DNA of 5,917 nucleotides from Phycisphaerales bacterium. GTDB taxonomy: Bacteria > Planctomycetota > Phycisphaerae > Phycisphaerales > UBA1924. The stretch covers positions 1-5,917 of the forward strand of contig JAESUL010000233.1 of NCBI GenBank assembly GCA_016763115.1. The letters are read 5' to 3'. Position numbers and translations under genes: made by a program. A model generated the notes under the pieces. The model did no database searches and was not told the DNA's origin. It saw nothing but the letters and a program-made list of their open reading frames with translations. Below, piece by piece: positions 1 through 5,434 of the stretch. The first letter of the stretch is position 1, and the number at the start of each line of letters is the position of its first letter.

Positions 1-108
1 AAGGACGCCTACGACACGCAGGCCGACAGGCTGGCCAAGTTGTTCCGCACGAATGATGCGAAGTTTGATTTGTCCGACGCGATCCGTTCGGGCGGGCCGA
101 AGGGCTAA
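1..108 (+). CDS. pckA: Phosphoenolpyruvate carboxykinase (ATP), C-terminal end (partial)
   Basis: Only the last 35 codons are present, open from base 1 and ending in TAA at 106-108. The peptide reads KDAYDTQADRLAKLF, then a variable stretch, and ends SGGPKG. This resembles the C-terminus of ATP-dependent PEP carboxykinase, where a YxxxAxxLAKLFxxNxxKF helix is followed by a short tail ending near GPK, as I recall for the E. coli enzyme. That enzyme interconverts oxaloacetate plus ATP with phosphoenolpyruvate, CO2 and ADP in gluconeogenesis, in the cytoplasm. None of the catalytic residues lie in this fragment, so the call rests on tail similarity alone. An intrinsic terminator 25 bases after the stop shows that this is the end of its transcript. 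Confidence 0.72.
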   Translation, partial: KDAYDTQADRLAKLFRTNDAKFDLSDAIRSGGPKG

Positions 109-133
109 ACGCAGGACAATAGAAATAATCTTC

Positions 134-159
134 AATCACCCTTCGTGGGTGATTTTTTT
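134..159 (+). terminator. Rho-independent terminator of pckA
   Basis: An 8-bp perfect stem (AATCACCC at 134-141 with GGGTGATT at 147-154) encloses a 5-base TTCGT loop. A run of seven T residues (153-159) overlaps the 3' base of the stem. It sits 25 bases after the pckA stop on the same strand. Read from the minus strand the hairpin lacks a comparable T tract, so it mainly serves the plus-strand gene. Confidence 0.9.
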
Positions 160-298
160 ATACCTGTAGCACCACATGTTTCTTCGGCGGGGGCAACTGG
201 TTGATAGTGTACAGATGATGGACCACGATCAACAGATTCAGCAAATCCCAACCGCCCAAGGCGTACGGTTTCTTTTCCCAAGGCGATCGGCGCCCCAT
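158..298 (-). CDS. Possible small protein or gene remnant, 46 residues
   Basis: A minus-strand open frame runs from ATG at 298-296 to TAA at 160-158. It encodes a peptide starting MGRRSPWEKKPYALGGWDLL, continuing through a hydrophobic helix-like part (NLLIVVHHLYTINQL) and a proline/lysine segment, and ending VVLQV. About 70% of third codon positions are G or C, the bias expected of real genes in this GC-rich DNA. The same frame stays open upstream to about base 352 without an ATG, GTG or TTG start and contains a Cys-x3-His-His-Cys cluster, so this may be the 3' end of a broken longer gene. No good Shine-Dalgarno site precedes the ATG. The stop lies inside the T tract of the convergent pckA terminator. 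I do not recognise the family. Confidence 0.25.
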   Translation of the reverse strand: MGRRSPWEKKPYALGGWDLLNLLIVVHHLYTINQLPPPKKHVVLQV

Positions 299-322
299 CA
301 GATCAAGATCGGGCTTGCAGTG

Positions 323-359
323 GTGCTTGACGCAAGCGTGCGATGATTGATGTCATCGC
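323..359. repeat. Two abutting inverted repeats (hairpins)
   Basis: The first hairpin has stem GCTTG (325-329), loop ACG and stem CAAGC (333-337), extendable by two G-T pairs to 323-339. Directly after it, GCGATGA (340-346) pairs perfectly with TCATCGC (353-359) around a 6-base loop. Neither hairpin is followed by a T tract on either strand, so they are not ordinary terminators. They lie in the gene-poor stretch between pckA and the DinB-family gene. A structured RNA, a protein-binding site or a remnant of a mobile element are all possible. Confidence 0.4.
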
Positions 360-592
360 GGGGAGTTTGCTTGTGACCCGTCAGGCCATCGGGAAAGCGA
401 GGGCGAACACCCGGTCGCTTGGTGAAATAGAGAAGGCGGTTGTTGGGTCAGTGGGGTTGTGATCAACAATGTCCCAATCAATGAGTTGCAGATTTGGCCC
501 CGCAAGGGCAAAAGGTCGGATTATTCTCCGAGCGGGCTGACAGGGAGTTGGAGTGGATCGTCTCGTTGCTGCGGGCAGAAATCGAGGCTTGA
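343..592 (+). pseudogene. Coding-like fragments in two frames, possible decayed gene
   Basis: A plus-strand frame from ATG 343 to TGA 460-462 gives a 39-residue peptide (MIDVIAGSLLVTRQAIGKAR and on). In another frame, codons from 485 to TGA 590-592 give 35 residues ending ERADRELEWIVSLLRAEIEA, which reads like a genuine amphipathic C-terminal helix. That second piece follows an in-frame TGA at 482-484 and has no start of its own. The pattern would fit a gene broken by frameshifts and stops, but no family is recognised and chance open frames are possible. The stretch from 160 to about 588 otherwise holds only the small minus-strand frame and two hairpins. Confidence 0.2.
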
Positions 593-616
593 CTATTTCG
601 ATCAACACCCTAACAT
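589..616 (+). promoter_or_regulatory. Putative sigma70-type promoter for the DinB-family gene
   Basis: TTGACT at 589-594 matches the -35 consensus in five of six positions. TAACAT at 611-616 matches the -10 consensus in four of six, with a 16-base spacer. It lies 34 bases upstream of the ATG at 651, leaving room for a short leader with the ribosome binding site. No other upstream gene is positioned to drive this gene, because pckA is terminated at 134-159. Confidence 0.45.
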
Positions 617-650
617 AAATGCGAATACAGATTCACATCAGGAGAAAACC

Positions 651-1154
651 ATGAACACGACGACATTCATCCGCCAGAGTCTCGAAAACAGCAAAGGTTT
701 CATGATGGGGTTCTTTGCGGACCTCAAGGGCGAGTCGCTCGCCCAGCCCACGGTCAACGGCGGCAACCATGCTTTATGGATTCTTGGGCATCTGGTCTAT
801 TCGGAATGCTCGATCACCCACTCGATGATCCTGGGCAAGGAGTCATGCCCCCTGCAGGATTGGAAGGATCTTTTCGGGTATGGGTCCGAGCCAAAGTGCG
901 ATGCATCAATCTACCCGGACTTTGACGAGTTGCTCGCCAAATGGGAAGAGGTCCGCGCCTTCACGCTTTCGACGCTTGATTCGATGAGTGATGATGACCT
1001 CGACAAACCTGCGCCCGGGTGCCCGGAAGAGTGGGCCGCATTTTTCGGTACCATCGGGTTGTGCTTTGGCATGAAGATCACGCATCCAATGATGCACTAC
1101 GGACAACTGGCCGATATCCGGCGGTCGCTGGGCCGACCGGTCATGATGGCGTGA
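651..1154 (+). CDS. DinB-superfamily protein (putative metal-dependent four-helix protein)
   Basis: The 167-residue product has the features of the DinB/YfiT-like superfamily, small four-helix-bundle proteins that usually bind a divalent metal through three histidines. The first histidine is H47 in the WILGHLVYSE segment. The other two form the H-x3-H pair H145 and H149, in a HPMMHYGQLADIRRSLGRP segment typical of the last helix of this family. All three are present, so metal binding is plausible. Members include thiol-S-transferases and damage-inducible proteins of unknown role; nothing here fixes a substrate. The start is ATG 651, preceded by AGGAG (640-644) with a 6-base spacer. The frame stays open upstream to GTG 459, but those codons do not fit the family. 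It is probably monocistronic, and its stop abuts that of the convergent flavoprotein gene. It has no signal peptide and is probably cytoplasmic. Confidence 0.82.
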   Translation: MNTTTFIRQSLENSKGFMMGFFADLKGESLAQPTVNGGNHALWILGHLVYSECSITHSMILGKESCPLQDWKDLFGYGSEPKCDASIYPDFDELLAKWEEVRAFTLSTLDSMSDDDLDKPAPGCPEEWAAFFGTIGLCFGMKITHPMMHYGQLADIRRSLGRPVMMA

Positions 1155-2912
1155 TCAGTCCACCGCATCGGCGAACTTGATGCTGCCTTTGGCGTGCTCC
1201 ATTGCTTTGCGGGCTTCTTTTTCTGAGCGGATCTGGCGTCCTTGACCGGCTTCGATGTTCATGGTCTGCTTTTTCTTGTTGAGTTTGCCCATGACCCAGC
1301 CGTCGGTCAGCATGGCTTCGAGGGTCTGGAGATAGCTGAAGATTCCTGAGCCCTGAGGGTCGGCCTGCAGCGTTTCGACGATTGTTTTCAGATCGCTGTG
1401 CTTGTTGAGCAGGTCGATCATTCGTTTCCATGTGTTGATGTAGGGCAGGATAGTTTCGCCACGCTTCCAGCACTTGACCGGGACGATGTGTCCGTTGCGG
1501 AGGTTGCCTTCGGTGATTTCCTCGGCGTTGGCGAGGTTGAGCTTGAACTCGTTGTACTTGGCGATCTCGAACTTGGCAGCCTTGCCGGTGAAGATCTCGA
1601 CGAGTTTCTTCGATGATCCCACATCGAACGCGCCGAACCCGGCGCTGTCGATGGACTGGTTGGTGAACCCGCCCTGGGCGAGCCAGCGCCACGCCTGCGC
1701 CGGGTTGAGTTTGAGCCCGGATTCTTTGGCGATGTTCTGGCAGTGTTCTTGGAGATCGGTGAAGTTGCCGTTGGCGGCGTACCAGTATTCCGCGAATCGG
1801 ATGTGCTGCTCGATGTTGCGTCTTCCCTTGGTGTCGTAGCGGTTTTTGACCCACCCGGCATCGAGTTCGCCTCGTTCGATTTCAAGGATGGAGTAGGCGA
1901 CCTCTCGGGCGGTGCCGTGGGCGAGGGTCATCCCGGCGGCGAGGATTGGGTCGGCGAACCCGCCGGCCTCGCCACAGATCCACCAGTTCTCGCCCACCAG
2001 TTTGTCGGCGAGGTGCGACCAGTTTTTGGTCGAGAGGACCTTGCCGTCTGTTGCGCTTTTGGCATCCGACAGCAGGGCACTGATTTCTTTTTGCTCGCCA
2101 ACCGCTTTGAGGAAGAGTTCTTTGGGCGAGAGTCCGGTTTCTTTGTAGTATTCGCTCGGGCAGATAAATCCGACTGATGCGCGTGATGGGCTGAGCGGGA
2201 TGAACCAGATCCACCCGTAGGAGAGTGAGCGGACCTGCACGCGGGTGCCTCCGATGCCGATCTCGACGGCCCATTTGGCGTTGTCGTAGTAGTCCCAGAA
2301 GGCAACATTGCGGAGGTGGGTCGGTGCTTGGCTTTCGACACCCATTGCTTTACGCAGGACGGCGACATCGCCGGACCCATCGATGTAGTGCTTGGCTTTG
2401 ATGATTTGCCCGTTGTCGAGGACAAACCCGGTGACCTTGTCGCCTTGGACCGTGATCTCGCGGACCATGGTTTCTTCGCGGACCTCGGTGCCTAGGGATT
2501 CGGCGTGGCGTAGGAGGATCTCGTCGTACCGGTCGCGTTCGACCTGGAAGGCGGTGTGTCGGCGTTGCCCCTCGAACTTGGCGGGGCGTTCTTCGTCGGT
2601 GAAGTCTTCGGCGGGGTAGAAATCAAAGTCCCATGCTTCGGCATCTTTGCCCCAGGTGTACGATCCGCCGAGTTTGATGGGGAAGTTGGCGGCTTCGACC
2701 TTGTCCCATACGCCCATCTCGTCGAGGATGACCGAGATACCTGGGAGTTGGGATTCGCCCACATGCTCGCGGGGGAACTTGGCTTTCTCGAGGATGAGGA
2801 TCTTCATATCCGGGGCGTATTTTTTGAGCAGCGAGGCGACGGTGGTCCCGGAGGGCCCGCCTCCGATGATGGCGACATCGACTTCGTAGATTTCGTTTGA
2901 TTTGGTGGTCAT
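1155..2912 (-). CDS. FAD-dependent oxidoreductase of the flavin-dependent halogenase (tryptophan halogenase-like) family
   Basis: The 585-residue protein begins with a Rossmann FAD-binding segment (VDVAIIGGGPSG, GxGxxG at residues 17-22). It then has FPREHVGES (46-54), typical of halogenase-type flavoproteins. The halogenase signature WxWxIP is intact as WIWFIP (234-239). A lysine at K80, in FPIKLGG, sits where phenol/pyrrole halogenases carry the catalytic lysine that forms or guides hypohalous acid. The second flavin motif is GEAGGFADPILAAG (314-327). In its FxxPxxSxG part the usual serine is alanine. Such enzymes use FADH2 supplied by a separate reductase, O2 and halide to halogenate aromatic substrates. 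No partner flavin reductase or biosynthetic gene is in the window, so the substrate is unknown and a non-halogenating monooxygenase is possible. Residues from about 360 onward form a family-variable C-terminal region. ATG 2912 is preceded by AAGGAG (2926-2921) with an 8-base spacer. Confidence 0.8.
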   Translation of the reverse strand: MTTKSNEIYEVDVAIIGGGPSGTTVASLLKKYAPDMKILILEKAKFPREHVGESQLPGISVILDEMGVWDKVEAANFPIKLGGSYTWGKDAEAWDFDFYPAEDFTDEERPAKFEGQRRHTAFQVERDRYDEILLRHAESLGTEVREETMVREITVQGDKVTGFVLDNGQIIKAKHYIDGSGDVAVLRKAMGVESQAPTHLRNVAFWDYYDNAKWAVEIGIGGTRVQVRSLSYGWIWFIPLSPSRASVGFICPSEYYKETGLSPKELFLKAVGEQKEISALLSDAKSATDGKVLSTKNWSHLADKLVGENWWICGEAGGFADPILAAGMTLAHGTAREVAYSILEIERGELDAGWVKNRYDTKGRRNIEQHIRFAEYWYAANGNFTDLQEHCQNIAKESGLKLNPAQAWRWLAQGGFTNQSIDSAGFGAFDVGSSKKLVEIFTGKAAKFEIAKYNEFKLNLANAEEITEGNLRNGHIVPVKCWKRGETILPYINTWKRMIDLLNKHSDLKTIVETLQADPQGSGIFSYLQTLEAMLTDGWVMGKLNKKKQTMNIEAGQGRQIRSEKEARKAMEHAKGSIKFADAVD

Positions 2913-2920
2913 TTGGTGTG

Positions 2921-2926
2921 CTCCTT
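2921..2926 (-). promoter_or_regulatory. Ribosome binding site of the halogenase-like gene
   Basis: On the minus strand AAGGAG occupies 2926-2921, 8 bases before the ATG at 2912. This supports that start codon for the flavoprotein. The rest of the divergent intergenic region (2927-3043) shows no convincing -35/-10 pair in either direction; an 8-bp palindrome CACCGGTG lies at 2974-2981. Confidence 0.65.
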
Positions 2927-3043
2927 CTTCCTCTTTCTGTCGGGCATTTGGGTGGATGAATGTATGAAAAGATCACCGGTGCCCAATGGGTACTACAGTA
3001 GACGCTTGGGGCGAGAGAACGCCGAGTGTCATACAGCGGACTA

Positions 3044-3060
3044 TTGTATCCTCAATACAA
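3044..3060. promoter_or_regulatory. Inverted repeat at the tpiA ribosome binding site
   Basis: TTGTAT (3044-3049) and ATACAA (3055-3060) are perfect inverted repeats separated by CCTCA. The right arm overlaps the first two bases of the tpiA Shine-Dalgarno sequence AAGGAG (3059-3064). It could be an operator for a dimeric regulator or a small RNA hairpin that partly masks the ribosome binding site. Placement suggests regulation, but no regulator is identified. Confidence 0.35.
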
Positions 3061-3072
3061 GGAGTGTATCGG

Positions 3073-3846
3073 ATGAGCACAGCAGATCGCAAGCCGTTTG
3101 TGGGCGGAAACTGGAAAATGAACACCAATTCGGCGGGTGCTTCGGCACTTATCGGAGCGGTGACAGATCGGTCAGGCTCATCGGATGCTGAGGTTGTGGT
3201 GTACCCGCCGTTCGTGTATTTGCGAGAAGTGGGTGCAGCAATGTCGGGCAAGGGCACGAATGTCAGGCTCGGGGCACAGGATTTTCGCCACGAGCCCGAT
3301 GGAGCGATGACGGGGTGCATCTCGCTGTCGATGCTCAAGGATTGCGGCGCTACCAGCGTGCTGACCGGGCATTCCGAGCGTCGGCATGTGATCGGGGAGT
3401 CTGATTCGCTCATCAATGCCAAGACCAAGGCGGCCCTTGATGCCGGGATGCAGGTGGTGCTGTGTATTGGTGAGTTGCTCGAAGAACGCGAAGCGGGGCA
3501 GACCGACGCGGTCAATGAGCGTCAACTCCGAGCCGGGCTCGATGGGGTTGCTGAGTCCCAACTCGGGCAGGTTGTTCTTGCATATGAGCCTGTTTGGGCG
3601 ATCGGGACGGGCAAAACGGCGACTTCGGGCGATGCCCAGGATGCCCATACCAAGATCCGGGGATTGGTTGAATCCATGTACAGTGCCGATGCGGCCAGCA
3701 AGATGCGGATTTTGTACGGCGGGTCGGTCAAGCCGGGCAATGCGGTCGAACTCTTCGGTATGCCAGATATTGATGGCGGGCTGATCGGTGGGGCAAGCCT
3801 CAATGCCGATGATTTTGGTGCGATTGTGGACGCGACGGGGCGATGA
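3073..3846 (+). CDS. tpiA: Triosephosphate isomerase
   Basis: The 257-residue protein is a full-length TIM barrel (family about 250 residues). It interconverts dihydroxyacetone phosphate and glyceraldehyde 3-phosphate in cytoplasmic glycolysis and gluconeogenesis. The catalytic residues are present: K15 in GGNWKMN, H100 in LTGHSERR, and E172 in YEPVWAIGTGK, which begins the mobile loop 6. The phosphate-binding segments LYGGSVKPGN (214-223) and DGGLIGGASL (234-243) are intact. The frame is open back to ATG 2986, but the family N-terminus and the AAGGAG site (3059-3064) with an 8-base spacer point to ATG 3073. One oddity: the usual TGEIS segment reads TGCIS, with Cys82 in place of a conserved glutamate. 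It is the first gene of the plus-strand run, with secG about 155 bases downstream. Confidence 0.97.
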   Translation: MSTADRKPFVGGNWKMNTNSAGASALIGAVTDRSGSSDAEVVVYPPFVYLREVGAAMSGKGTNVRLGAQDFRHEPDGAMTGCISLSMLKDCGATSVLTGHSERRHVIGESDSLINAKTKAALDAGMQVVLCIGELLEEREAGQTDAVNERQLRAGLDGVAESQLGQVVLAYEPVWAIGTGKTATSGDAQDAHTKIRGLVESMYSADAASKMRILYGGSVKPGNAVELFGMPDIDGGLIGGASLNADDFGAIVDATGR

Positions 3847-3929
3847 GGGACGAGATTTGACTCGGAATGTCCATCGTTGAAGGGGCTCGGCGAGATGCCC
3901 AAAGACCTGTGAGTGCCTAGACTTGCTTC

Positions 3930-3945
3930 CGCCTGATTTGAGGCG
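3930..3945 (+). other. Small hairpin upstream of secG
   Basis: CGCCT (3930-3934) pairs with AGGCG (3941-3945) around a 6-base loop in the tpiA-secG gap. No T tract follows, so it is not a convincing terminator. An 8-bp palindrome CCGATCGG lies just downstream at 3953-3960. The rest of the gap (3847-3929) shows TTGACT at 3857-3862 but no matching -10 element at proper spacing, so whether secG has its own promoter is unresolved. Confidence 0.25.
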
Positions 3946-4001
3946 TGATCGACCGATCGGAGCCTGCCTTGCTGAGTGATAGTTTTCAAGTTCTTGGAGC
4001 G

Positions 4002-4493
4002 ATGAGCCCAGTTGCGACCACTCTTTTGGTGGTTGTGTTTCTGGCGGTTAGCATCACGATGATCCTGATTGTGCTGGTCCAGCGTCCGCAAGGTGGCGGG
4101 CTTTCGGGTGCATTCGGCGCCGGTGGCGGTGGCGGTGGCGCGGGGCAGACCGCGTTCGGCACCAAAACGGGCGATGTGCTTACTTGGGCCACCATCGGCA
4201 TCTTTGTGCTCTTTGTGGTCTTTGCGATTATTCTCAACTTTGCAACGCGTCCGGGTGAGCCCAAGGACAACACGCCTTCGATCGTTGCACCTGGCACGCC
4301 GCGTGAAACGGTTGATGATTCGGAACCCGTTGTTGATGAAGGCACCGACAAGGTTCTTGAGGCGGTCGATGATGCTGCTGATGACGCCGGTGATGAAGCG
4401 GGCGGTCTTCTCGATGCGGTAGACAACGCGGTGGAATCTGTTGAAGAGGTTATAGATACCCCTGTGACGCCGGTAGAACCGAGCGACGGGTGA
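4002..4493 (+). CDS. secG: Preprotein translocase subunit SecG
   Basis: SecG is the small accessory subunit of the SecYEG channel and assists SecA-driven export across the inner membrane. The 163-residue product shows the family pattern. TM1 spans about residues 5-26 and ends ILIVLVQRPQ. A glycine-rich cytoplasmic loop follows (GGGLSGAFGAGGGGGG onward, 31-58), partly encoded by three GGTGGC repeats at 4122-4139, and TM2 spans about 60-80. Beyond that is an unusual acidic tail (83-163) with about 24 Asp/Glu against four Lys/Arg, absent from the roughly 110-residue E. coli protein. The start is uncertain. ATG 4002 gives the typical N-terminus but its GGAG is only 2 bases away. TTG 3969 has GGAG at an ideal 6 bases and would add 11 residues. 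GTG 3945 is also in frame. tpiA-secG adjacency is common in bacteria. Confidence 0.9.
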   Translation: MSPVATTLLVVVFLAVSITMILIVLVQRPQGGGLSGAFGAGGGGGGAGQTAFGTKTGDVLTWATIGIFVLFVVFAIILNFATRPGEPKDNTPSIVAPGTPRETVDDSEPVVDEGTDKVLEAVDDAADDAGDEAGGLLDAVDNAVESVEEVIDTPVTPVEPSDG

Positions 4494-4533
4494 GTATCGG
4501 TGGTGGGATGATGCTTGGCAACGGTGCAACTGC

Positions 4534-4538
4534 AGGAG
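4534..4538 (+). promoter_or_regulatory. Ribosome binding site deciding the yicC start
   Basis: AGGAG at 4534-4538 lies 7 bases before GTG 4546 but only 1 base before the alternative GTG 4540. Spacing, together with the canonical MIRSMTGFG N-terminus, selects GTG 4546. Confidence 0.7.
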
Positions 4539-4545
4539 TGTGCGT

Positions 4546-5430
4546 GTGATTCGAAGCATGACAGGATTTGGTGACGCGTCCAAGAGTGAGAACGGGGCGA
4601 GTTTCGCTGTCGAAGTGCGCAGCGTGAACAACAAGTACCTCAAGTGCAATATCCGCATCCCCGATGTGCTCGCATCGCTCGAGCCTGAACTCGAACAGAT
4701 CATCCGCTCGACGGTTTCGCGTGGCTCGGTGACGCTGACGGTGACCTGCTCGAACAACGACGCGGCGGCCGCGCAGAAGGTCAACGCCGCGGCGTTGCGG
4801 TCGTACGCCGAGCAGATCAGCGAAGCAATGGGGATCTCGGTCGCCGATGTATCGGCGGCTCAGCTTGTTCATCTTCCCGGCGTTCTGCAGGAAGTATGCG
4901 ATGAGGGTGATCGGCTCGGGCATGCACGAAAAATGCTCAAGCCCTTGGTGAAACTTGCACTCGAACATATGGTGGCGATGCGGACCCGCGAGGGGGTCGC
5001 GTTGCGTGATGATCTGGCCGGGCATCTTGATCTGATCGAGGATCGGTTGGGGCAGATCGCCGGGTCAGCCAGCGCGGTGGTGACGGCGTATTCTGATCGG
5101 CTGCAATCGCGGATGGAACTGATGTTGAGCAAAATAGACATCAAGGCCGACCCATCCGATGTGATCCGCGAGGTTGCGGTGTACGCCGAGAAGACGGATA
5201 TCGCCGAGGAGATCGCCCGGCTTGGCGAGCACCTCGTGCATTTCAATGACCTGCTCAACAGCGCTGATGATCGCCCGATTGGGCGGACGATGGATTTTCT
5301 ATCGCAAGAGCTTTTGCGCGAGGCCAACACCATCGCGAGCAAGAGCCCGGACGCGGCGATGAGTCGGCTGACGGTCGAGATCAAGGGTGCGATTGATCGC
5401 ATCAAGGAACAGGTCCAGAACGCGGAGTAG
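4546..5430 (+). CDS. yicC: YicC family endoribonuclease
   Basis: The 294-residue protein (E. coli YicC 287) is full length. It begins with the diagnostic MIRSMTGFG and has RSVNNKYL at 25-32 in the YicC-like N-terminal domain. It ends with the conserved C-terminal DUF1732 region (about 205-294), including EEIARLGEHLVHF, GRTMDFLSQELLREANTIASKS (246-267) and the terminal IKEQVQNAE. E. coli YicC is reported to be an endoribonuclease acting in small-RNA turnover. The exact role in this lineage is not known to me. The start is GTG 4546, with AGGAG 7 bases upstream. It lies 52 bases after secG with no terminator visible between them, and only 4 bases separate its stop from the next gene, so co-transcription with both is likely. 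In many bacteria yicC precedes gmk (guanylate kinase); here it does not. Confidence 0.95.
   Translation: MIRSMTGFGDASKSENGASFAVEVRSVNNKYLKCNIRIPDVLASLEPELEQIIRSTVSRGSVTLTVTCSNNDAAAAQKVNAAALRSYAEQISEAMGISVADVSAAQLVHLPGVLQEVCDEGDRLGHARKMLKPLVKLALEHMVAMRTREGVALRDDLAGHLDLIEDRLGQIAGSASAVVTAYSDRLQSRMELMLSKIDIKADPSDVIREVAVYAEKTDIAEEIARLGEHLVHFNDLLNSADDRPIGRTMDFLSQELLREANTIASKSPDAAMSRLTVEIKGAIDRIKEQVQNAE
5424..5427 (+). promoter_or_regulatory. Ribosome binding site of the downstream phosphotransferase, inside yicC
   Basis: GGAG at 5424-5427 lies within the last codons of yicC, 7 bases before GTG 5435. The overlap with the upstream coding region suggests that the two genes are translationally coupled. 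Confidence 0.6.
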
Positions 5431-5434
5431 CAAT

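Noticed and set aside
381..608. A 75-residue minus-strand open frame
   Set aside because: It has no recognisable family, no good ribosome binding site, and overlaps plus-strand coding-like fragments and the putative promoter.
459..650. An N-terminal extension of the DinB-family gene to GTG 459
   Set aside because: The extra 64 residues are low-quality for this family, and the AGGAG at 640-644 plus the family N-terminus point to ATG 651.
1141..1854. Long open frames in other frames across the halogenase-like gene
   Set aside because: They are arginine/proline-rich or low-complexity shadows typical of GC-rich coding DNA; the 585-residue frame carries all recognisable motifs.
2986..3072. An upstream start for tpiA at ATG 2986
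   Set aside because: The 29 added residues do not match the TIM N-terminus, and a well-placed AAGGAG precedes ATG 3073.
3857..3862. TTGACT as a -35 element for secG
   Set aside because: No acceptable -10 hexamer lies 16-18 bases downstream.
4122..4139. Three tandem GGTGGC hexamers as a microsatellite of interest
   Set aside because: They encode the glycine-rich loop normal for SecG, so the repeat is explained by the protein.
4540..4545. GTG 4540 as the yicC start
   Set aside because: It would sit 1 base from the Shine-Dalgarno site; GTG 4546 has a 7-base spacer and gives the canonical MIRSMTGFG start.
3522..4784. A 420-residue minus-strand open frame antisense to tpiA, secG and yicC
   Set aside because: The plus strand encodes three unmistakable proteins here; the antisense frame shows no family features.
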